Of a stretch of DNA of 64,000 bases, positions 62,245 through 64,000 are shown in pieces; position 1 is the first letter of the stretch, and each line of letters opens with the position of its first letter. Below the pieces are notes generated by a model. It made no database searches, was not told the origin of the DNA, and was given only the letters and a program-made list of their open reading frames with translations. This DNA is from Bacteroidaceae bacterium. GTDB lineage: Bacteria; Bacteroidota; Bacteroidia; Bacteroidales; Bacteroidaceae. The position numbers were made by a program, and so were the translations under genes. The stretch is taken from NCBI GenBank assembly GCA_900770655.1, contig CAAGLA010000038.1, forward strand, positions 85,716-149,715, read 5' to 3'.

Positions 62245-63963
62245 ATGAAAAAATTTTTACTTTCAATTTTTGCTGTGCTCTTTGCATTTGTAGGAGTACA
62301 GGCAGAGACACTGACATTAACTGCCGGTACTGATTTTACCACTACTAGTGGCGAATTCCTTGACGGAAGTTTGACAATGACTACAGCCAAGAATTCTTCT
62401 AGTAGTAATCCGGCATATAATGCTGGTAGTAAAGAGTTGCGTCTTTATTATAACGCACAGGGCAATGGTGGTTCAGTGACTTTTACGACAGATGGAACAA
62501 TAAAAATTACCGGTGTTAAGGTTACAGCTTCTACAACTCCAACCGTAAAATACTCTGTAAATGGCGGTAACATGGTGTCTGCCGGTAGTTGGACTAGTGG
62601 AGCAATAACAATTTCTGGTATTGAGGCAACCGAAAGTATAGAAATCCAGAATGCAAATACAAGCAATACCCAGCTCCGCATTAAATCATTTGTGATTACT
62701 TATGAAACAGTTGGTGTGTTTGTTGCAAAACCGGAGTTCACCCCAGAAGACGGAACTCGATTTGACGAGAGCCTTGAAGTTACTATAGATGTTGAAGATG
62801 GTTTGAGCGCATTCTATTCTATAGATGGCGGAGCTAATTATCAGAAAGGAAACTCAGTCGTTATCACAGAGACAGCAACTATCCTTGCTTATGCAGAGGA
62901 TGGCGCCGGCAATAAGAGTGCTGAAGTTTCAGCTACATACACAAAAAATGTGCCGGGTCAGGTGATTGACGAACTTACGCGTGCTACTACAGGTATTACA
63001 GGTTCAACATATACAGACTGGAATGGCAAGGTGGTAACATCTAATGCTGTATATGCAGGTCAGTCAGCAGGTAGTAATGACGCTATTCAGTTGCGTTCTG
63101 CTACAGATAAAGGTTATTCTGGTATTATAACAACATCTTCAGGTGGTAGTGCAGTAAAGGTTGTTGTTACTTGGAACTCAAATACATCGGCTGGTCGTAC
63201 ATTGGATATATATGGAAAGAATACCGCTTACGATTCTGCTGAAGACCTATATACAGATGCTAAAGGCACAAAACTCGGTTCAATCGTTTGCGGTACATCA
63301 ACAGAACTTGTAATTACCGGTGAGTATGAATATATAGGAATACGTTCAAATTCTGGTGCACTATATGTTGATGAAATTCAGATTACTTGGTCACTTCCTT
63401 ATCACACCCTTACAGTAACAGACGCAGGCTGGGCAACACTTTACCTTCCCACAACAGCAAGAATTCCTTCAAATGTAGAGGCATATACAGTAACAACCGT
63501 AAATGACGGTTGGGTATCTTTGACACAGGTGACTGGTGTTATTCCTTCGCAGACAGGTATTATTGTTAAGGCTGCTGCAGGAGATTATAAATTCTTTATG
63601 GGTGAAACTGCAACCGCTGACGTTACAGGCAACCTCTTGGAGGGTACACTATACAACCGAGAATTTGACGAAGAGGCTTATGTCCTTGGTCAGATTGACG
63701 GTGTAGTAGGTCTCTATTTGGCCGAAATGACAGATGGTACTTGGTTGAACAACGCAAACAAGGCATACTTGCCTGTAAGCGCAGTTCCTAATGCATCTGC
63801 AACATTCTACGGTTTCGATTGGGAAGGCACAACAGGCATTGAGAATGTGACAACTGAAAACGTAAATGTGACAGTTATCTACGACCTCACCGGCCGCCGT
63901 GTAGAGGCTATCACCGCTCCCGGTATCTACGTTGTAAACGGTAAAAAAGTTTTGGTGAAGTAA
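62245..63963 (+). CDS. Secreted modular protein with chitobiase-like domain and C-terminal sorting-like domain
   Basis: The 572-residue protein has a signal peptide (FAVLFAFVGVQA), a Ser/Thr/Gly-rich beta region, a chitobiase/beta-hexosaminidase C-terminal-like domain at about residues 155-235 (PEFTPEDGTRFDESLEV, AFYSIDGGANYQKG), a second beta-sandwich, a LYLPTTARIPS region, and a short C-terminal domain with VIYDLTGRRVEAI and GIYVVNGKKVLVK. That last part resembles the type A sorting domain of T9SS cargo in Bacteroidales. No catalytic residues are seen; adhesion or carbohydrate binding is plausible. Because PorX and PorW homologues are in this window, export by T9SS and surface anchoring are likely. 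Confidence 0.82.
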   Translation: MKKFLLSIFAVLFAFVGVQAETLTLTAGTDFTTTSGEFLDGSLTMTTAKNSSSSNPAYNAGSKELRLYYNAQGNGGSVTFTTDGTIKITGVKVTASTTPTVKYSVNGGNMVSAGSWTSGAITISGIEATESIEIQNANTSNTQLRIKSFVITYETVGVFVAKPEFTPEDGTRFDESLEVTIDVEDGLSAFYSIDGGANYQKGNSVVITETATILAYAEDGAGNKSAEVSATYTKNVPGQVIDELTRATTGITGSTYTDWNGKVVTSNAVYAGQSAGSNDAIQLRSATDKGYSGIITTSSGGSAVKVVVTWNSNTSAGRTLDIYGKNTAYDSAEDLYTDAKGTKLGSIVCGTSTELVITGEYEYIGIRSNSGALYVDEIQITWSLPYHTLTVTDAGWATLYLPTTARIPSNVEAYTVTTVNDGWVSLTQVTGVIPSQTGIIVKAAAGDYKFFMGETATADVTGNLLEGTLYNREFDEEAYVLGQIDGVVGLYLAEMTDGTWLNNANKAYLPVSAVPNASATFYGFDWEGTTGIENVTTENVNVTVIYDLTGRRVEAITAPGIYVVNGKKVLVK

Positions 63964-63976
63964 TTCACCAAAACTT
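63947..63976 (+). terminator. Hairpin with the stop codon in its loop
   Basis: AAGTTTTGGTGAA (63947-63959) and TTCACCAAAACTT (63964-63976) form a perfect 13-bp stem around GTAA, so the TAA stop (63961-63963) lies entirely within the loop. The downstream U-run is short. It likely ends transcription of the sorting-domain gene. Confidence 0.7.
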
Positions 63977-64000
63977 AGACAATGCGAGCAGCGTTAGGTC

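Overview
The window looks like chromosomal DNA of a Bacteroidales bacterium (Bacteroidaceae, Prevotellaceae or Muribaculaceae type). The evidence is SusC/SusD pairs, lipoproteins with a Ser/Ala-Cys lipobox, PorX and PorW/SprE homologues, a C-terminal sorting-like domain, and Bacteroidetes promoters (TAnnTTTG at -7 with TTG or TTTG about 19-21 bases upstream) in place of the proteobacterial consensus. Shine-Dalgarno sequences are mostly absent. I cannot fix the genus.

Layout. Positions 1-1300 hold the 5' part of a GH5 mannanase-like lipoprotein gene (minus strand). From 1542 to 10472 a plus-strand run encodes EtfB, EtfA, an acyl-CoA dehydrogenase, a SlyD-type isomerase, chorismate synthase, a DUF6057-like membrane protein and a TolB-like lipoprotein with one CxxCH motif. 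From 10719 to 26307 lies a 15.6 kb locus ordered FAS1-SusC-SusD-FAS1-SusC-SusD, with no carbohydrate-active enzyme inside. Then come a sirtuin, a rubredoxin, and a minus-strand operon porW-porX-tsaE-hypothetical-ygiQ that converges on the rubredoxin across a perfect palindromic terminator. From 34534 to 39127 there are a Cys-rich membrane protein, two FKBP isomerases, an Lrp regulator and an unusual C26 amidohydrolase-M19 dipeptidase fusion.

Between tRNA-Pro (39246) and tRNA-CAU (41325) sits a small AT-rich accessory interval. It contains a lipoprotein gene that has lost its start and an IS256-like insertion sequence whose transposase frame is broken at an A8 run. From 41565 to 58248 the genes are mostly housekeeping: a NatAB-like ABC exporter, a HAD phosphatase, ribF, a CPBP protease, a YgjP-like metallopeptidase, argB, speA, aroK, topA, an outer-membrane barrel with a large TPR partner, and a Nudix hydrolase.

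The last 6 kb are rich in repeats. An 83/84-bp tandem repeat, each unit carrying a TATCTTTG promoter box, precedes gpmI. After gpmI an array of foldback repeats surrounds a small DUF559 (PD-(D/E)XK, Vsr-like) gene. The repeat arms R1 and R2 are inverted versions of one two-hairpin fold, which suggests a mobile or amplified element. A DUF3109 gene follows; its 3' end is matched by an inverted copy just downstream and leads into a strongly self-complementary stretch of about 98 bases that may be a small RNA. The window closes with a secreted protein bearing a C-terminal sorting-like domain, a plausible client of the secretion system regulated by PorX.

The most promising undescribed signal is the DUF559 foldback-repeat array (60273-61255). 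Next are the structured RNA candidate (61882-61979), the promoter-bearing tandem repeats (58421-58660) and the CAZyme-free FAS1/Sus locus. All assignments come from reading the sequence; no database search was possible.
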